Of a stretch of DNA of 64,000 nt, positions 1 to 8,215 are shown one piece after another. The first letter of the stretch is position 1; each line of letters starts with the position of its first letter. The position numbers and the translations under genes were made by a program. The stretch comes from Sideroxydans sp. (GTDB lineage: Bacteria > Pseudomonadota > Gammaproteobacteria > Burkholderiales > Gallionellaceae): contig JAQTTU010000008.1 in the NCBI GenBank assembly GCA_028710605.1, forward strand, positions 28,409 through 92,408, in the 5' to 3' direction. The notes beneath the pieces were generated by a model, which was not told the DNA's origin, made no database searches, and worked only from the letters and a program-made list of their open reading frames with translations.

Positions 1-1
1 A

Positions 2-700
2 CGTCGAGCCCTTATCGTTGAATGTTCAGCAATAGCCGGTCAGGATAAAATTGTCGGTGCGCAAAAAGACGCATATGCGTGGCAAGAGTTTCTCCTCTCT
101 CATCGTGGTGGGGCTTGGCGTAATAACGAAATAACTATACTCAACAATCCAACTCCGCAAACGGTGCGCTCAAAAATTGCACTTATGTCTACCGGATATA
201 GTTTTGTTACATTTTCTGGTCATGGATACGTAAATGCTTATACAAAGAAAACGATGGTCTGTCTTCAAGGCGGGGATATATCAGAGTCTGAACTAACGCC
301 ATCATCTGATCGTGCAACCATCATTTTAGATTCGTGCAGAGGGCAGACGTTTGCTTTAGCCGAATTCGCGGAAGCGCGAGCAATGCTTAAGGCCGCTGCA
401 GATAGTAGCCAATACCGCAATCTTTTTGACGCTGCGCTTGAACGTTCCGAATATGGGGTTTGTCAGCTATATGGATGCGCATTTAAACAAGCTGCGCATG
501 AAGACCCTGAGATAGGTGGAGATTTCACTCAAGCGCTAATTCAAGCAGGAAACAATTGGGCGGGACCGGGAGTGTTTTCTCTGCGCAATGCATCCGATGC
601 TGCCGAAAAGGTGGTGCGTCAAAAACGTCCGCAACAAACCCCAGAATGCAATCTGGGACGTCGAATCAATCATTTTCCGTTTGCTGTACAGCCTTATTGA
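2..700 (+). CDS. Caspase-like (peptidase C14 family) protein, 5' end outside window
   Basis: The reading frame is open from the left edge, so the N-terminus is missing. The visible part begins with the first strand of a caspase fold (RRALIVECSAIAGQD). It then shows both catalytic landmarks of the family: the histidine in VTFSGHGYV (about residue 76 of the visible part) and the cysteine in IILDSCRGQ (about residue 110). The protein ends at QTPECNLGRRINHFPFAV, with no repeat or effector domain after the protease core. It therefore looks like a small stand-alone prokaryotic caspase homologue. Such proteins are predicted cysteine endopeptidases acting after basic residues, and substrates are rarely known. 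An intrinsic terminator follows. AT content is higher than in the hox genes downstream, which may indicate foreign origin. The family call is firm, the function is not. Confidence 0.75.
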   Translation, partial: RRALIVECSAIAGQDKIVGAQKDAYAWQEFLLSHRGGAWRNNEITILNNPTPQTVRSKIALMSTGYSFVTFSGHGYVNAYTKKTMVCLQGGDISESELTPSSDRATIILDSCRGQTFALAEFAEARAMLKAAADSSQYRNLFDAALERSEYGVCQLYGCAFKQAAHEDPEIGGDFTQALIQAGNNWAGPGVFSLRNASDAAEKVVRQKRPQQTPECNLGRRINHFPFAVQPY

Positions 701-1146
701 ACCAGTCAGATTTATCCGTGAATCATTCAATGAGACCTCGAATAATTGGTTCTTTGGAAACAATAAGGGTCAGCATCTCAATTGTTTCCCCAATTATTGG
801 GGGCAGGTTTGGTTTTGTTTTTATTTCACAACTGCTAAAACTATTGCGATGTTGACTCGATAATTCCTTCCCGCCAAAACGCCCAAACGAAGGGCGTTTT
901 GTTTTGTTCCGACATGCAATCGTCCGAACGGACAAATAGACCACGGTTTCATGCCTGCATGACGGGAAGGCAGTAAATACGGGCATCTACAGAATTGAGA
1001 TGGCGGCGAATGATGAAGTGTTTTTGGCGAAGAGGGCGGGATGAAAACGGAAGTGAAAATGGGAAATGAAATTGGAGCGGAGAAGTGCGTAAAACCTTGG
1101 TCTGGTTTTGCTGCTGGTTTTGTGCGGTATGGGATGGAGAAGAAGG
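701..1146. other. Gene-free stretch between caspase-like gene and hoxB
   Basis: No convincing gene is present. The short open frames here overlap in several phases and have no ribosome binding site. The stretch holds the terminator at 876 and, at 968-992, a half copy of the dispersed repeat described elsewhere (GGCAGTAAATACGGGCATCT). The hox promoter must lie here, but I see no clear -35/-10 or -24/-12 pair. Confidence 0.6.
876..906 (+). terminator. Intrinsic terminator after the caspase-like gene
   Basis: A perfect 9-bp stem, AAAACGCCC (876-884) paired with GGGCGTTTT (892-900), surrounds a 7-nt loop and runs into a T-rich tract. It lies about 175 bp downstream of the caspase-like stop codon. 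The AAAA/TTTT flanks make it potentially bidirectional. Confidence 0.75.
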
Positions 1147-2214
1147 GTGAGTGAAGTGAGCCGGAACGCCCCTCACCCTAACCCTCTCCCGCCTGCGGGA
1201 GAGGGGACGAATGCGGAGGGTCTCAACCTGCTTTGGCTGCAATCCGGCGGTTGCGGCGGTTGCACGCTGTCGCTGCTGAACGCGGATTGCCGCAATTTGT
1301 TCGACACGTTCAAAGGTCTCGGCATCAATGTGTTGTGGCATCCCACTTTGTCCGAGCAGAGCGCGGACGAGGCGCGCGCCATCATTGATTCCTGCGCCAG
1401 CGGTGCGACGCGTTTGGATATTTTGTGTCTTGAGGGCGCGGTGCTGAAAGGGCCGTTCGGTAGCGGCGGTTTTCACAAGACGACGGGGAATGACTCGATG
1501 ATGAGTTTGATCGAAAGTCTGTGCAAAGTGGCGCGACATACGGTGGCGGTGGGCAGTTGCGCGGCGTTCGGCGGGGTGACGGCGGGCGGCAGCAATCCGA
1601 CCGATGCTTGCGGGTTGCAATACGACGACGATTCGCAGGGCGGTTTGCTGGGCGAGGACTATAGAGCGGCGGGCGGTTTGCCGGTGTTGAATATCGCCGG
1701 ATGCCCTATCCATCCGCACTGGGTGGTCGAAACGCTGGCTTCGTTGGCGGCGGGTGAACTGCGCGAAGAACATCTGGATGTGTTCCGCCGCCCGCGAATT
1801 TATGCCGACCATCTGGTGCATCACGGCTGCACGCGCAACGAGTTTTACGAATTCAAAGCCAGCGCGCACAAGCCTTCCGATCTGGGTTGCCTCATGGAAA
1901 ACATGGGCTGCAAGGGCACGCAAGTGCATGCCGATTGCAACATCCGTTTATGGAACGGCGAAGGTTCGTGTTTGCGCGGCGGTTACGCCTGCATCGCCTG
2001 CACCGAACCGGGTTTTGAAGAGCCGGGGCATGCCTTCGGCGTAACCCCGAAGATCGCCGGTATTCCCATCGGCCTGCCGACGGATATGCCCAAGGCATGG
2101 TTCGTGGCGCTGGCGGCCTTGTCCAAATCGGCCACGCCGAAACGCGTTAAAGAAAACGCGGTGGCAGATCATCAGGTGATTACGCCTGTGAGCAAAAGGA
2201 CGCGCTTGAAATGA
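1147..2214 (+). CDS. hoxB: Regulatory [NiFe] hydrogenase small subunit (HoxB/HupU type)
   Basis: This is the electron-transfer subunit with the iron-sulfur clusters of a [NiFe] hydrogenase. The protein begins its conserved part at NLLWLQSGGCGGC (Cys36 and Cys39 from this start) and continues with VGSCAAFGG, NIAGCPIHP and the C-terminal cluster ligands in HHGCTRNEFYE, NMGCKGTQ and YACIACTEPGF. There is no Tat signal peptide or membrane anchor, so it is cytoplasmic, as in group 2 sensory enzymes. With hoxC and the HoxJ-type kinase next to it, a role in H2 sensing is most likely. The start is uncertain: GTG 1147 has a GGAG seven bases upstream, while ATG 1129 in the same frame has no ribosome binding site. 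Residues 7-21 are encoded by a palindromic repeat that has entered the 5' end of the gene. Confidence 0.9.
   Translation: MSEVSRNAPHPNPLPPAGEGTNAEGLNLLWLQSGGCGGCTLSLLNADCRNLFDTFKGLGINVLWHPTLSEQSADEARAIIDSCASGATRLDILCLEGAVLKGPFGSGGFHKTTGNDSMMSLIESLCKVARHTVAVGSCAAFGGVTAGGSNPTDACGLQYDDDSQGGLLGEDYRAAGGLPVLNIAGCPIHPHWVVETLASLAAGELREEHLDVFRRPRIYADHLVHHGCTRNEFYEFKASAHKPSDLGCLMENMGCKGTQVHADCNIRLWNGEGSCLRGGYACIACTEPGFEEPGHAFGVTPKIAGIPIGLPTDMPKAWFVALAALSKSATPKRVKENAVADHQVITPVSKRTRLK
1167..1208 (+). repeat. NPLPxGEG-type palindromic repeat inside the 5' end of hoxB
   Basis: The copy reads CCCCTCACCCTAACCCTC followed by a TCCCGC/GCGGGA hairpin. It is translated in frame as HPNPLPPAGEG at the start of HoxB. 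Related copies lie at 12537-12700 and 12931-13030 (both interrupted), 16029-16068, 16099-16142 and 34838-34880. Confidence 0.8.
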
Positions 2215-2228
2215 CATACTTCAAAACC

Positions 2229-2317
2229 TTTTCACCACAGAGACACAGAGACACAGAGAAAGGCAAAACCGATCTCCGTTTTTCCTCTGTGTCTCTGTGT
2301 CTCTGTGGTGAATGTTT
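2229..2317. repeat. Palindromic CACAGAG repeat between hoxB and hoxC
   Basis: The left arm is three tandem CACAGAGA-like units and the right arm their inverted counterpart (TCTCTGTG x3), with about 15 bp between. The element ends some 20 bp before the hoxC start codon, so it would form a long hairpin in a hoxBC message. Other copies are at 12739-12898, 30416-30600, 49510-49660 and 51911-52067. Confidence 0.9.
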
Positions 2318-2338
2318 TTCGATTGAAAGGTTTTCAAA

Positions 2339-3787
2339 ATGACCCGCCGCATCATCGGCCCGTTCAATCGCGTGGAAGGCGATCTGGAAGTCACGCTGGA
2401 CATCGAGTCCGGGCGCGTGGCTGCGGCCTACGTGAACTCGCCCATGTATCGCGGCTTCGAGCAAATTTTGCAGGGCAAACATCCGCTGGATGCGCTGGTG
2501 TATGTGCCGCGTATATGCGGCATTTGTTCGGTGGCGCAATCGGCGGCATCCGCGCAGGCGTTGGCGCAAGCCATGGGCTTGCAAGCGCCGCAGAATGGTC
2601 GTCTGGCGGCCAACCTCACGTTGGCGGCGGAAAATCTGGCGGATCATCTGAGCCATTTTTATTTGTTCTTCATGCCGGATTTTGCGCGCGACGGTTACGC
2701 TGATCGTCTCTGGTTTGCCGCTGCGCAAGCGCGCTTCAAAGCGGTGACGGGAACGGCTGCGGCGGAGGTGTTGCCGGTGCGTGCAAAATTCATGAACGTG
2801 ATGGGCTACCTCGCGGGCAAATGGCCGCACACGCTGTCCTTGCAGCCCGGCGGTTCGGCGCGCGCGCTGGAAGAAGCGGAGAAGTTGCGCCTGAAAATTC
2901 TGCTCACGGAATTTCGCGTATTTCTCGAACGCATATTGTTCGGCGACAGCCTGCAAGCGGTGGCGGCATTGGATTCGGAAGCGGCGCTGTGGGCATGGAT
3001 GGAATCGCGCAGTCATCGCGCCGACTTCGCGCATTTCCTCAGCATCGCGCGCGATCTGGAATTGCAGCAGATGGGGCGCGCGACCGACCGCTTTATGAGT
3101 TACGGCGCATATAGCGATGGCGAGACGGCGCTGTTCCAATCCGGGTTGTGGGCGGACGGCAAGTTGCAGGTATTGGATGTCAGCGCCATCCGCGAAGACG
3201 TGACTAGCAGCTGGATGGCGGGCGATAACGCACTCGCGCCGGATGAAGGGGAAACCTTGCCGCAGCCGGATAAACAGGGCGCGTACTCGTGGTGCAAAGC
3301 GCCGAGATTGTCGGGACAAGTGGTGGAGACGGGCGCGCTGGCGCGGCAGATGGTGGCGGGTCATCCGTTAGTGCGCGACATGGTGGCGCACCACGGCGGC
3401 AGCGTGCTGGCGCGTGTCGTAGCGCGCATGCTGGAACTGGCGCTGGTGATTCCCGCCATGGAAAACTGGCTGAAGCAGATACAACCGGGCGCACCGTTTT
3501 GTGTGCAGGCGCACGAACTGGAAGAGGGGCGCGGAGTGGGCTTGATCGAAGCCGCGCGCGGCGGCTTGGGGCATTGGCTGGATGTGCGTGGCGGCAATAT
3601 CCACAACTACCAGATCATCGCACCGACGACGTGGAATTTTTCACCGCGCGATGCGGCGGGCGAACCCGGCGCGCTGGAGCAGGCGCTGGTCGGACTGGTG
3701 GCAGACGAAGGCAGAAACACCGCGCCGCTGGCGGTACAGCACGTGGTCAGGTCGTTTGATCCGTGTATGGTTTGTACGGTGCATTGA
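2339..3787 (+). CDS. hoxC: Regulatory [NiFe] hydrogenase large subunit (HoxC/HupV type)
   Basis: This subunit carries the Ni-Fe active site. Both conserved cysteine pairs are present: RICGIC (Cys60, Cys63) near the N-terminus and DPCMVC (Cys476, Cys479) at the C-terminus. The protein ends exactly at the histidine of DPCMVCTVH (His482). Catalytic uptake hydrogenases carry a further peptide after this histidine that a protease removes, whereas regulatory hydrogenases lack it, as here. That, the cytoplasmic small subunit and the adjacent kinase support an H2 sensor rather than an energy-conserving enzyme. No maturation (hyp) genes lie in the window. The start ATG 2339 directly follows the CACAGAG palindrome. 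Confidence 0.93.
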   Translation: MTRRIIGPFNRVEGDLEVTLDIESGRVAAAYVNSPMYRGFEQILQGKHPLDALVYVPRICGICSVAQSAASAQALAQAMGLQAPQNGRLAANLTLAAENLADHLSHFYLFFMPDFARDGYADRLWFAAAQARFKAVTGTAAAEVLPVRAKFMNVMGYLAGKWPHTLSLQPGGSARALEEAEKLRLKILLTEFRVFLERILFGDSLQAVAALDSEAALWAWMESRSHRADFAHFLSIARDLELQQMGRATDRFMSYGAYSDGETALFQSGLWADGKLQVLDVSAIREDVTSSWMAGDNALAPDEGETLPQPDKQGAYSWCKAPRLSGQVVETGALARQMVAGHPLVRDMVAHHGGSVLARVVARMLELALVIPAMENWLKQIQPGAPFCVQAHELEEGRGVGLIEAARGGLGHWLDVRGGNIHNYQIIAPTTWNFSPRDAAGEPGALEQALVGLVADEGRNTAPLAVQHVVRSFDPCMVCTVH

Positions 3788-3800
3788 AAAACTTTTTTTT

Positions 3801-3931
3801 CCTGCAGATTACACAGATTCACGCAGATTATTGCTTGGTTGTTGGAGAGTAGAGTCTCATCCAAAAGGAGTGGCGACATTCCGTGGTTGTCTGTTTTTAA
3901 TCGGCGTTAATCTGTGTAATCTGCGGGCAAA
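3801..3931. repeat. Palindromic CAGATTA repeat between hoxC and nikR
   Basis: The left arm (GCAGATTACACAGATT and ACGCAGATTA) and right arm (TTAATCTGTGTAATCTGCGG) are inverted copies of a threefold periodic unit, with about 70 bp of unrelated sequence between. It ends about 25 bp before the nikR start. A second copy is at 28090-28226. The architecture matches the CACAGAG family but the unit sequence differs. Confidence 0.85.
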
Positions 3932-3956
3932 CGGTTTTTGATTTTAAGGAAAACTC

Positions 3957-4400
3957 ATGGAACGTTTCACCATCTCACTCGATGAAAAACTCGCCAGCGA
4001 ATTCGACCGCTTGATCCGCGAGCGCGGCTACCTGAACCGTTCCGAGGCGGTGCGCGATATGTTGCGCGGCAAGCTGGATGCCTTGCGTTTGCAGGAAGAG
4101 CAGGCGCCGTTTTGTGTGGCGAGCCTGTCTTATGTGTACAACCACCACGAGCGCGATCTGGCGGAGCGGTTGACCGAGTTGCAGCACGACCACCACGATC
4201 TGGTGGTGGCGGCGACGCATGTGCATCTGGATCACGACAACTGTCTGGAGACGGTGCTGTTGCGCGGTGCGACCGAAGTGGTGCGGCGTTTTGCCGACAC
4301 GCTGATCGCCGAACGCGGCGTGCGTCATGGGCAGGTCAATCTGGTGCCGGTGGATGTGGATGCCGGGCACGGGCATGTGCACAGCCATCCGAAAACGTAA
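3957..4400 (+). CDS. nikR: Nickel-responsive regulator NikR
   Basis: This is a 147-aa ribbon-helix-helix DNA-binding repressor that responds to Ni(II). Residues 1-45 form the DNA-binding domain (MERFTISLDEKLASEFDRL) and the rest is the ACT-like metal-binding domain. The four high-affinity nickel ligands of the family are visible as His77, His88, His90 and Cys96 (AATHVHLDHDNCLE). The histidine-rich tail (GHGHVHSHP) may also bind metal. The start has an AAGGA box. The gene lies between hoxC and the H2-sensing kinase and upstream of a nickel transporter, its probable target. An inverted repeat at 6087-6113 in front of the transporter genes is a candidate operator. Confidence 0.93.
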   Translation: MERFTISLDEKLASEFDRLIRERGYLNRSEAVRDMLRGKLDALRLQEEQAPFCVASLSYVYNHHERDLAERLTELQHDHHDLVVAATHVHLDHDNCLETVLLRGATEVVRRFADTLIAERGVRHGQVNLVPVDVDAGHGHVHSHPKT

Positions 4401-4430
4401 TATATGTTTAATCACAAATATTCCAAAAAG

Positions 4431-4560
4431 CCGTCATTCCGGCGCAGGCCGGAATCCAGCGAGAAAAATATTCCGCGAAGCGGACAAAAGCGTGATGTTG
4501 TCCCACTTGCGTGGGGATTTTTTAATCAACTGGATTCCGGCCTACGCCGGAATGACGGGG
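4431..4560. repeat. Palindromic GTCATTCCGGCG repeat between nikR and hoxJ
   Basis: Inverted arms (CGTCATTCCGGCGCAGGCC at 4432 and GGCCTACGCCGGAATGACG ending near 4558) enclose about 70 bp. The arm sequence is of a type widespread in proteobacterial genomes. It ends about 15 bp before the hoxJ start codon. It belongs to a different family from the palindromes in the neighbouring gaps. Confidence 0.85.
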
Positions 4561-4573
4561 AATTTGGCTTGAT

Positions 4574-5935
4574 ATGAACCCCCACCGCCCCCCATCCCCC
4601 GTCCGCCTGCCTTCACCGGAAGAGGTGGAACTGTTCTCCGAATCCGCGTGGATAGATGTCGTGCGTTCCATGGACGAGGTCTATAACGAGTTGTTGCAAT
4701 ACGAGGTGGTGCTGGAGCAAAAGAACACTGAGCTGGAAGAATCGCAGCAATTTATTTTCAGCATACTGACTTCGATGTCCGATTTACTGGTGGTGTGCGA
4801 CCGCAACGCGGTGATCGAGGAAGTGAACCATTCGTTGCTGGCATTCACCGGAAAAAATGAGCAGGAGTTGAAAGGCGCGAAGCTTGGTTCGCTGTTCACC
4901 GACGACAGCGGTTGCACTACGGCGAAGCGGGTGATCGCCAGTCTGACTACAGTGCCAGCCAATGATGTGGAGTTGCAATTCAAGACGCGCGACGGCGGTG
5001 CTACTCCTGTCGCGCTCAATTTCACGCCGCGCTTATCCGGCACGGGGAAATTGCTGGGCGTGGTGCTCACCGGGCGGCCTTTGGGCGAACTGCGCCGCGC
5101 CTATCACAAGCTGCGCGAGGCGCACGAAGAACTCAAACGCACGCAGCAGCAATTGCTGCAATCCGAAAAAATGGCTTCGCTGGGCAAGCTGGTGGCGGGT
5201 GTGGCGCACGAGTTGAACAACCCGATCAGCTTTGTGTTGGGCAATGTGCATGCGATGCAAAAATACACGCCGCGCCTGAAGCGCTATCTGGATGCGGTGC
5301 ATAGCGGCGCGTCGCATGAAACGCTGGACAAGCTGCGTGGCGAGTTGCGCATAGATCACCTGCTGGACGATCTCGCGCCGCTGCTGGCGGGCGCGGTGGA
5401 AGGGGCGGAGCGCACGCGCGATATAGTGGATGGACTCAAACGTTTTTCCGCGCCCGACCGCAACGGCGACACCGAATTCAATCTCGCCGAAACTATAGAA
5501 CGCTCGGTACATTGGGTGACGCGCGCCACGCCGGTGAATTTTCGCGTGATGATGGAGTTGCCGAAAGAGTTGCCGGTGTTCGGCTCGCAAGGGCAGATAC
5601 AGCAAGTGATTATCAATCTGGTGCAGAACGCGTCGGATGCCACCGAGGGGCGATCCGATCCGTTGCTGACCATCAGCGCGCAACTGCTGGCCTCCGAAAT
5701 CTGCGTCCTGTTCCGCGACAACGGCGCGGGGATTTTCGAACAGGCCATGAGCAAAATTTTCGATCCGTTCTACACCACCAAACCGGTCGGCAAAGGCACG
5801 GGCTTGGGCTTGTCGATCAGCTACGGCATCGTCGAGCGCCACGGCGGAAAACTTGCGGTGAGCAATGCGGCAGAGGGCGGGGCGGTGTTCAAGCTGTGTC
5901 TGCCGCGACCGGATTGCGGCCAAAGTGGAATGTAG
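4574..5935 (+). CDS. hoxJ: HoxJ/HupT-type H2-sensing PAS histidine kinase
   Basis: This is a 453-aa soluble kinase without membrane segments. A coiled-coil N-terminus (about 30-60) leads into a PAS domain (about 60-170). A second coiled coil precedes the HisKA domain with the phospho-acceptor His212 in GVAHELNNP, then the HATPase domain with the N box (NLVQNASDA), G1 box (FRDNGAGI) and G2 box (GKGTGLGLS). In HoxJ and HupT the PAS region contacts the regulatory hydrogenase, and the kinase controls an NtrC-type regulator (HoxA/HupR). That partner is not in the window. The symbol rests on context and architecture, since other PAS kinases look similar. Confidence 0.78.
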   Translation: MNPHRPPSPVRLPSPEEVELFSESAWIDVVRSMDEVYNELLQYEVVLEQKNTELEESQQFIFSILTSMSDLLVVCDRNAVIEEVNHSLLAFTGKNEQELKGAKLGSLFTDDSGCTTAKRVIASLTTVPANDVELQFKTRDGGATPVALNFTPRLSGTGKLLGVVLTGRPLGELRRAYHKLREAHEELKRTQQQLLQSEKMASLGKLVAGVAHELNNPISFVLGNVHAMQKYTPRLKRYLDAVHSGASHETLDKLRGELRIDHLLDDLAPLLAGAVEGAERTRDIVDGLKRFSAPDRNGDTEFNLAETIERSVHWVTRATPVNFRVMMELPKELPVFGSQGQIQQVIINLVQNASDATEGRSDPLLTISAQLLASEICVLFRDNGAGIFEQAMSKIFDPFYTTKPVGKGTGLGLSISYGIVERHGGKLAVSNAAEGGAVFKLCLPRPDCGQSGM

Positions 5936-6071
5936 GTTTTCACTTTAAATTGGCTGTAGTCTAAAAAAATTTTATAGTTGAGTAATTTTAAAAGTTAATC
6001 CCATCGCAATGAATCAATGAGTTGAGGTGATTTTTCGGCGCGATGGCGAATGGCTTATCGCTTTCTTGTTC

Positions 6072-6113
6072 TTGGCATGATTCCTGTTAAGATAAAAATA
6101 CGATTCTTCTTAA
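6072..6113 (+). promoter_or_regulatory. Candidate promoter/operator of the nickel-uptake operon
   Basis: Half-sites TTAAGA (6087-6092) and TCTTAA (6108-6113) are separated by 15 bp. This spacing resembles the two-half-site layout of NikR operators (six-base halves, 16-bp spacer in Escherichia coli), though the half-site sequence differs. Just upstream, TTGGCATGATTCCTGTT weakly resembles a sigma-54 element. Both are suggestions only. Confidence 0.25.
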
Positions 6114-6128
6114 TGCAATGGAGTTGAT

Positions 6129-6815
6129 ATGCCATTTGTCCCTTTGATTTTGATATTGCTGCTTCCGGTTTCGGTATATGCACACGATCTTTGGTTTGAA
6201 AAAGAAGCCAACGTTTACAGCCTGTATCAAGGCCACCGCCACTCTGCCCATAGTGGCGCGGAAATTATCCAGTATGAACCGGGCGCGGTGAAAAGCGCGC
6301 TCTGTAGCGATGGCGCAGGCAAGACAAGAACGCTGATGCCGGGCAAAGCCTATCCGGCAAAATTTGAAGGCGCATGCGCGGTGTTGCTCGGCTCTTTTTC
6401 TTCGGGCTACTGGACTAAGACGGCGTGGGAAACGAAGAATGTCCCCAAGACCGGCATCTCCGGCGTAATCAAGAGCTGGTATTCGGAGGAATCGGTGAAG
6501 GTCATCGAGCGCTGGACCGGGGCTACTCCGCTCGGTTCCGGGCTGGAGATCACGCCAACGACCAATCCGCTGACCTTGTCCGTAGGGGATAAGCTGACCG
6601 TGCTGGTCACCGACAACGGCAAACCGGTAACGGGAGTGCCGGTCGCCTATTTCGGGGACACGCGCGGCGCGACCGGGCAGGATGGCAAAGTGTCTATCCG
6701 TCTGCGCCAGCCCGGCATGCAACTCATCGAGGCCAGCACGGAAACGCCGCTGAGCGACGGCAAAGCGGACACGGCGATACGCACCGCTTCTCTGCAATTC
6801 GAGGTCGCCAAATGA
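6129..6815 (+). CDS. DUF4198-type periplasmic protein of a nickel ECF system (NikK-like)
   Basis: A signal peptide (MPFVPLILILLLPVSVYA) ends just before HDLWFEKEANVY, the hallmark N-terminus of DUF4198 proteins. The C-terminal half is an Ig-like or carboxypeptidase-regulatory-like beta domain (LTVLVTDNGKPVTGVPV). Periplasmic proteins of this type accompany Ni/Co ECF transporters as accessory components. The new N-terminal histidine after processing could bind metal. It overlaps the next gene by ATGA and begins an unbroken run through to the ECF permease. The role in nickel delivery is inferred from context. Confidence 0.75.
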   Translation: MPFVPLILILLLPVSVYAHDLWFEKEANVYSLYQGHRHSAHSGAEIIQYEPGAVKSALCSDGAGKTRTLMPGKAYPAKFEGACAVLLGSFSSGYWTKTAWETKNVPKTGISGVIKSWYSEESVKVIERWTGATPLGSGLEITPTTNPLTLSVGDKLTVLVTDNGKPVTGVPVAYFGDTRGATGQDGKVSIRLRQPGMQLIEASTETPLSDGKADTAIRTASLQFEVAK

Positions 6816-7234
6816 GGGCGGCTATCCTGTTGCTGGCGATATTCAGCGCGCAGGTTTCAGCGCACGAGATCAAGGTCGAAATTTCAAAACAGGATGCCGC
6901 TGTCGTGCGGTTGAGTTATGCCGACGGCAATCCTTTCACCTTTGAAGCTTATGAAATTTATCAGCCCGGCAAGGACATTCCAGAACAAGTCGGCAGAACC
7001 AACGCGCAAGGACAGATCGTATTCCTGCCCGGCGCGCAGACGGAGTGGCGCATCAAGGCTTATTCGGCAGACGGCCACGGCATAGATCAGCCGCTGCATG
7101 TAGCGCCCGGCGGCAGTGCAGTTTCCGCCGGTCGCAGCGAAATGCCGCGCCCGCTGTTGCTGTTCGCCGGGCTGGGTATCGTGTTCGGTATCTTTGGGTT
7201 GATTCAGCTTTTTTTCAGGAGGAAACCGTCTTGA
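6812..7234 (+). CDS. Periplasmic/membrane accessory protein of nickel uptake (NikL-like)
   Basis: This 140-aa protein has a signal peptide ending at QVSA, again followed by histidine (HEIKVEI). It has one beta-rich domain and a C-terminal membrane helix (about 112-133, LLLFAGLGIVFGIFGLIQLFF) with a basic tail. This matches the single-anchor auxiliary subunits of nickel ECF transporters. Its start overlaps the upstream stop (ATGA) and its stop overlaps the next start (TTGA), so the genes are translationally coupled. The family call is tentative. Confidence 0.65.
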   Translation: MRAAILLLAIFSAQVSAHEIKVEISKQDAAVVRLSYADGNPFTFEAYEIYQPGKDIPEQVGRTNAQGQIVFLPGAQTEWRIKAYSADGHGIDQPLHVAPGGSAVSAGRSEMPRPLLLFAGLGIVFGIFGLIQLFFRRKPS

Positions 7235-8205
7235 GATTCGCATCTGCATTTGCGTTATTTTTATTTTCCGCACCCGCGCTGGCGCATCACGGCGTGGCCG
7301 GCGTGGGCGCTGCCGGTTTGAACGGGCCGGGCGCACCGGTCGAATCGGGCGCTTCGACGGTGTTGCCGGAAGGCAAGATGCTGGCCTATTTCAAGGTCGA
7401 TCACGCGCAGTTCAAAACCTACGACTGGGCAGCGCCGAACGCAAAGTACGCGCGCTTCACCATGCTAGGTCTGGGCTACGGGGTGAACTCGTGGTTCTCG
7501 GCTTACGCCTTTGTTCCGCATCACGCGAAGATCGAAGAGGCGGGTGGGCTGGATTCGCGCGGCGTGGCCGATGTTTCGGTCATGGGACAGATCGGCTTCA
7601 AATACGACCGGGGATTCCACCTCGTTCCGCAGAACGAAAGTCTGGACGATCTGGAGGATTGGCATTTTTCCCTGTTGCTCGGTTCCACCCTGCCGACCGG
7701 CAACGCCGACTTTCGTCTGGCCGACGGCAGCATCGATCCGGGCAAATCGCACGGCTTCGGCAAACCCGCTTACACGCTGGGGCTGACTGCCACCAAGCCC
7801 CTTACCGACAAGCTGACCGTGAGCTTCGACTCGTCGATGCTGCGCTTCCAGCAATACACTTACGCCGACGGACAGCAGATGCGCTTCGGCGCGGAGAACC
7901 GCTTCAACACGGCCTTTTCCTACCGCGCGTTTACCGACGCGGAAGCGATGTTCCGTTTCGATCCCGTGGTGGAACTGCAATACCTGAATCTGGGGCGCGA
8001 CACGGAGAACGGTGTCGGCGCGACGGGCACGGGCGGTTCGGTGATCTATACCTTGCTCGGGGGGCGGGCGTACTGGCGCAGCATGAGTTTTGCGCTGGGC
8101 TACAAAGTGCCGGTGTGGACGAAATTGAACGAAGCAGACCAGCAGCAGGGCGCGGAGGGCAAGGAAAAATACCGCCTGATTTTCTCCGCTTCCCAACTGT
8201 TCTGA
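7231..8205 (+). CDS. Outer-membrane beta-barrel-like protein of the nickel cluster
   Basis: The TTG start at 7231 has a strong AGGAGG box and overlaps the upstream stop. A signal peptide (FALFLFSAPALA) ends before HHGVAG, the third protein in a row whose mature N-terminus would start with histidine. The 324-aa protein has alternating beta-strand patterns and ends in a phenylalanine (SASQLF), as outer-membrane barrels do. It is probably an outer-membrane channel for the metal. It is not a TonB receptor, because no plug domain is visible. Function is inferred from context. Confidence 0.65.
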   Translation: MRFASAFALFLFSAPALAHHGVAGVGAAGLNGPGAPVESGASTVLPEGKMLAYFKVDHAQFKTYDWAAPNAKYARFTMLGLGYGVNSWFSAYAFVPHHAKIEEAGGLDSRGVADVSVMGQIGFKYDRGFHLVPQNESLDDLEDWHFSLLLGSTLPTGNADFRLADGSIDPGKSHGFGKPAYTLGLTATKPLTDKLTVSFDSSMLRFQQYTYADGQQMRFGAENRFNTAFSYRAFTDAEAMFRFDPVVELQYLNLGRDTENGVGATGTGGSVIYTLLGGRAYWRSMSFALGYKVPVWTKLNEADQQQGAEGKEKYRLIFSASQLF

Positions 8206-8215
8206 GCGGCGCGCC

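Noticed and set aside
588..863. Overlapping short frames after the caspase-like gene
   Set aside because: Three phases are open at once in AT-rich sequence, with no ribosome binding site or motif.
2180..3364. A 394-codon minus-strand frame opposite hoxC
   Set aside because: Shadow of the large subunit; it includes translated CACAGAG palindrome.
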